The notes beneath the pieces are model-generated. The model was not told the origin of the DNA and did no database searches. It saw only the letters and a program-made list of their open reading frames with translations. From NCBI GenBank assembly GCA_015075445.1, contig JABTUJ010000012.1, forward strand, positions 62,001 to 126,000: DNA of 64,000 nucleotides, given 5' to 3'. The first letter of the stretch is position 1. Each line of letters begins with the position of its first letter. The position numbers were made by a program, and so were the translations under genes. This stretch comes from Verrucomicrobiales bacterium. Its GTDB lineage: Bacteria; Verrucomicrobiota; Verrucomicrobiia; Limisphaerales; J093. Below, one piece after another: positions 61,144-64,000 of this stretch.

Positions 61144-62580
61144 TCACCCGCTCGGGTCGCCGGGACCCAGCGATGGCTCCACAATGGCTTCCCGGCCGCT
61201 GTGCCCCACGATCCGCACCCGCGTCCCCTTCTCGATCAGATCCCCCTGCGTCATCACGTCGAGAATCTCGTCGTCGAACTGGGCCTTCCCGCCCGGCCGC
61301 AACGTCGAGACCGCCACGCCTTCCCGCCCCACCCGGCGTTGTTGTTCGGCCGCCTGCGCCGCCACGCTTTCCGTGGCACTGGCCTTCTGCGAAACCAGCA
61401 CCCCGTAGATCGAGGTCTTCGGCAGGAACCGCGCCAGGATCGTGATCACCACCACCGACCCAAGCGCCGCATACAGCAGGTCCGCCAACGGCGCCCGGAG
61501 CTGAGGCAGCGTGGGGATCGCCGGCATGCCCGGATACCGGTCCACCATCGCCATCACCACCGTGATCAACATCAGCAGCCCGCCGGTCATCCCCAAGACA
61601 ATCGTCCCGGGAAACACAAACAGCTCGAGCACCACCAGCAGCAGCCCCAACACAAACAGCATCGGCCACTCGAGCCCCGACAGCCCGGCGATGTAGCTGC
61701 CCAGGAAGTACACCGCAAAGGCCGACAGGCCCACGATGCCCGGCAGCCCGAAGCCCGGCGTCTTGAACTCGAGATAGATGCCCGCCACGCCGAGGATCAG
61801 CCAGAGCCAGTTCAGCGCGTTCAACCAGAACGCCAACTGCTCGGCCCCCGTCGGCTGGACGTCCACGCGTTGCGCGTTGGCAAAACCGAGCCGCGCCAGG
61901 AGCGCGTCCAGGCTCTCGATCGTCCCGGCTGACAAGAGCGGCTTGGGCGGATCCCCATACTCCCGCGCGGCCTCCGTGTCCGTGAGCGTCAGGATGTCAC
62001 CCTTGCGGTTGATCGTCTTGCCATCGATGATCAGCTCGCGGTTCTTGTCGATCATGGCCTCGATCACCTCGACGTTGTGGCCGTGACGCTCCGCCTGACT
62101 CCGCACCAGGGCGCGCACCGCCGAGTTCATCTTGGCCTCCATCGTGTCCGGCATCTCCTGCGCCCCGCCACCCGGGATCATCATGATCGGGGCCGCGGCC
62201 CCGATCACGCTCTGCGGGGCCATGTAGATCTCCTGGGTGGCCACGGCGATGAATGCTCCCGCCGAAAACGCGCGGTCGTTCACATAAGTCGCCGTCCGGC
62301 CGCGGAACTGGCCAATGATCTTGATGATCTCCTCGGTCACATCCACCCGCCCGCCGTCCGTCTTCATGTCCAGGATCAGCGCGTCCGCCCGCGCGTCCAT
62401 GGCCTGCTTGACCCCGCGCCGCACCAGGTAGGTCAGCGGCGGCATGATGTTCTCGCGGATGGGGAGGACGAAGACGCGGGGTGGCGGAGCGGTCAGCTCC
62501 GCGGCCGCCTTTGCCGGCACCACCGCCACGCCCGTCAGCGCCAGCAGCAGCCACCCAAACAGGGACCCTCGCACGTTCAT
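61144..62580 (-). CDS. NfeD-family membrane serine protease
   Basis: 478 residues. Signal peptide (LFGWLLLALTGVAVVPAKAAA), then a ClpP-class protease domain: LILDMKTDGGRVDVTEEII, YVNDRAFSAGAFIAVATQEIYM with nucleophile Ser106, and MEAKMNSAVRALV with general-base Lys150, as in SppA/NfeD long forms. Three or more transmembrane helices follow (FWLNALNWLWLILGVAGIYLEF, FAVYFLGSYIAG, PMLFVLGLLLVVLELFVFPGTIVLG), and a C-terminal NfeD OB-fold (GKAQFDDEILDVMTQGDLIEKGTRVRIVGHSG). It works in membrane quality control, often with stomatin-like partners; none is adjacent here. The promoter is near-leaderless. Confidence 0.92.
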   Translation of the reverse strand: MNVRGSLFGWLLLALTGVAVVPAKAAAELTAPPPRVFVLPIRENIMPPLTYLVRRGVKQAMDARADALILDMKTDGGRVDVTEEIIKIIGQFRGRTATYVNDRAFSAGAFIAVATQEIYMAPQSVIGAAAPIMMIPGGGAQEMPDTMEAKMNSAVRALVRSQAERHGHNVEVIEAMIDKNRELIIDGKTINRKGDILTLTDTEAAREYGDPPKPLLSAGTIESLDALLARLGFANAQRVDVQPTGAEQLAFWLNALNWLWLILGVAGIYLEFKTPGFGLPGIVGLSAFAVYFLGSYIAGLSGLEWPMLFVLGLLLVVLELFVFPGTIVLGMTGGLLMLITVVMAMVDRYPGMPAIPTLPQLRAPLADLLYAALGSVVVITILARFLPKTSIYGVLVSQKASATESVAAQAAEQQRRVGREGVAVSTLRPGGKAQFDDEILDVMTQGDLIEKGTRVRIVGHSGREAIVEPSLGPGDPSG

Positions 62581-62586
62581 GGAGCG

Positions 62587-62615
62587 ACCTTACGACCTGG
62601 CCCCGCGAGGAGCAA
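62587..62615 (-). promoter_or_regulatory. promoter-like element of nfeD
   Basis: On the minus strand TTGCTC (62615-62610), 17-bp spacer, TAAGGT (62592-62587), 6 bp to the ATG at 62580. Confidence 0.45.
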
Positions 62616-62650
62616 GCCACCGCCGCGCCACCGCCGCGCCAGCACCCCGC

Positions 62651-62680
62651 TTGACAGCCGGGGCACCCCCCTGTTACCCC
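62651..62680 (+). promoter_or_regulatory. promoter-like element of the terminal secreted gene
   Basis: Perfect TTGACA (62651-62656), 17- or 18-bp spacer, TTACCC (62674-62679). The leader to the ATG at 62752 would be about 65 nt, longer than at the other genes. Confidence 0.4.
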
Positions 62681-62751
62681 TCCGATGTTCCCTGAGTCAC
62701 CAGAAACCCGGATCGTCGCCCCCCCGGCGACCTCCACCATCCCAGAAACCA

Positions 62752-63879
62752 ATGAAAACTCCGTGGCCTCGGCAGATCACCCTCGCGATCGTCGTGGCGG
62801 GACTATGGCCCGCCACCACCCAAAGCGGGGTGATCATGATCAGCACCCGCAAGAACCAGGACAGCGCCTTTTCGCAGGAACACCTCACCGAGGCCCGCGG
62901 GCCCGGTCTTGCCACGCCCGGCGACGTCGCCATGGCCGCCCTGTTGGGCGATCACGGTTACTCCTGTCGCCTCCTCCTCGACGCCCAGCTCAACGCCGCC
63001 CTCGGCGGTGATCCGGTCGCTTACTTCAACCCCGAGGACCCGAACCTGGCCATCGACCTTGTCATCTGGTCGGGCAGCAGCGCCTCCGCCGACGTGCCGG
63101 AACCCCCCGCCGAGATCCCCTTGATGATGGGGGAACACGTCACCCTCGGAAACCGCACCGACCGGCCCGGCAGCATCTTCATGTACGCCGGCCAGGCCAG
63201 CAGCGATCCCAACGAGTCCAGCAGCCCGCCGGCTTCGCAGTACCTGAAGGTGGTGGCGCCCGATCATCCGATCCTTCAAGGCATCCCCCGGGACGCTGCC
63301 GACCGCATCAAGATCTTCCGCGACCCCTATCCCCACGAGGAACAACATGTCCCCACCGGGGGGAAGAAGAACTACGAGTATCGCTGGTGCACCCAGGTGG
63401 TGGCGGATAAAGCCCCCGGCACCACCATCCTCGGGGTGCTGGATGGCGCCGAGGAACGCGCCTGCTTCGCCGTCGTCGAACAGGGCGCTGCCCTCGCCGA
63501 CGGCCGCGTGGCCTCGGCCCGCATGGTCCATCTCTTCACCAACGAAAACGGCTCGGGCGGTTCGCGGCGCGTGTTTCTGGCGCTCACCGGCTGGGGGCGA
63601 CTGCTGTTCGTGCGCGCCGCGCAGTGGGCCCTGGGCGAGGAACTCGAACCCTATGAGGCCCTGCGCATCACTGACGTCACGCCCGCAGAAGGGCGCAAGG
63701 TCACCCTCTCCTGGCAGGGCAGCGCCAGCAGCAGCTACCGGATCGACGCCAGCCCCGACGCCCAGTCCTGGCAGACCGTGGTCGAGGATGTCCCCGGCGT
63801 GGACGGCATCGTGACGCGCACCCTCGATCTCTCCGCCGCCCCACAGGCGGTCTTCTTCCAGATCGCCGCGGTGCCTTGA
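62752..63879 (+). CDS. secreted protein of unknown function with C-terminal FN3-like domain
   Basis: 375 residues. Signal peptide (MKTPWPRQITLAIVVAGLWPATTQS). The body (about 30-290) is a mixed alpha/beta region resembling a ThuA/glutamine-amidotransferase-like layout: MISTRKNQDSAFSQEHL, LLGDHGYSCRLLLD, DLVIWSGSSAS, MMGEHVTLGNR, VVAPDHPILQGIP and FLALTGWGRLLFVRAAQWALGE. The resemblance is by eye and no catalytic residues are assigned. The end (LRITDVTPAEGRKVTLSWQGSASSSYRIDASPDAQSW) is an FN3-like tail common in secreted proteins of this phylum, similar in type to the tail at 3.4 kb. Divergent from nfeD. Confidence 0.7.
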   Translation: MKTPWPRQITLAIVVAGLWPATTQSGVIMISTRKNQDSAFSQEHLTEARGPGLATPGDVAMAALLGDHGYSCRLLLDAQLNAALGGDPVAYFNPEDPNLAIDLVIWSGSSASADVPEPPAEIPLMMGEHVTLGNRTDRPGSIFMYAGQASSDPNESSSPPASQYLKVVAPDHPILQGIPRDAADRIKIFRDPYPHEEQHVPTGGKKNYEYRWCTQVVADKAPGTTILGVLDGAEERACFAVVEQGAALADGRVASARMVHLFTNENGSGGSRRVFLALTGWGRLLFVRAAQWALGEELEPYEALRITDVTPAEGRKVTLSWQGSASSSYRIDASPDAQSWQTVVEDVPGVDGIVTRTLDLSAAPQAVFFQIAAVP

Positions 63880-63885
63880 ACCCAC

Positions 63886-63918
63886 CGGCGTGTCGGCAGT
63901 CGACCGCCCGACACGCCG
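63886..63918 (+). terminator. GC hairpin after the last gene
   Basis: CGGCGTGTCGG (63886-63896) pairs perfectly with CCGACACGCCG (63908-63918) around an 11-nt loop, 7 bp after the stop. It lacks a T-run; possible terminator or pause site. The remaining 82 bp to the window edge show no gene. Confidence 0.5.
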
Positions 63919-64000
63919 CTCGCTGGCAAAGGATGCCCAGAGTTCGCCAATTCCCGGCAAGCCCCCCGGCCGGGGCGTGGTAGGCTGCCCGCGGTTGGGA

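Noticed and set aside
1..64000. tRNA and rRNA genes
   Set aside because: Intergenic regions were scanned by eye for T-loop (GGTTCGA) patterns and rRNA-like blocks; none was convincing, but short RNAs could be missed without a covariance search.

Overview
The window is high-GC chromosomal DNA from a free-living, polysaccharide-degrading bacterium. It is most like a Verrucomicrobiota of the Limisphaera/Pedosphaera type, judged only from gene content: a PATR-repeat (autotransporter-associated strand) surface protein, a DUF1080 lipoprotein, Tat-exported Gfo/Idh/MocA oxidoreductases, GH127 and GH78-like enzymes, a PmoA-like protein and a PQQ-type propeller. A planctomycete is the main alternative. 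No phage, transposase, CRISPR, rRNA or tRNA gene was recognised.

Layout. 0.2-4.9 kb: two secreted repeat or Ig-like proteins, both with broken reading frames. 5-7 kb: a secreted endonuclease/exonuclease/phosphatase-fold enzyme and recF. 7.1-22.6 kb: one long co-directional nucleotide-sugar operon (three SDRs, a nucleotidyltransferase-PfkB fusion, an MDR dehydrogenase, a split transketolase, two HAD phosphatases, a kinase-like phosphotransferase, three methyltransferases and a sugar-1-phosphate nucleotidyltransferase), with many start/stop overlaps. Its content fits synthesis and methylation of an activated higher-carbon sugar such as a heptose. An AAA ATPase/DUF4276 pair, probably a defence module, sits between the two transketolase halves. 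22.7-27.5 kb: a sugar isomerase-like TIM barrel, an orphan hypB, bioB, an M14-like peptidase and rdgB. 27.6-34.2 kb (minus): rnr, then prfC translationally coupled to a GH127 gene. 34.2-39.5 kb: PmoA-like, PQQ propeller and GH78-like genes around a large palindrome array. 39.6-46.7 kb: ftsH, an MBL hydrolase, DUF1080, NagD-like, YceI and a Gfo/Idh oxidoreductase. 47-50.2 kb (minus): a tight ATP-grasp / alanine racemase / aminoacyl-tRNA-protein-transferase-like cassette. 50.7-57.4 kb: a three-repeat secreted protein, a DUF5060-type glycoside hydrolase, a PocR-AraC regulator and a second Gfo/Idh gene. 57.5-63.9 kb: purH, a small membrane protein, hflX, nfeD and a secreted protein.

The most unusual property is a set of at least five palindromic repeat families. 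They occupy five of the six convergent intergenic regions, and two of them have entered coding sequences in the sugar operon. In three genes the insert is translated in frame. In a fourth it appears to have removed the stop codon. A second recurring pattern is promoter-like boxes (TTG-rich -35, 16-17 bp spacer, TA-rich -10) placed only 6-9 bp before start codons, which implies leaderless or near-leaderless mRNAs. Several reading-frame breaks (about 2530-2670, 4440-4500, and a compensating pair at 17846/17900) may be consensus errors or real decay.
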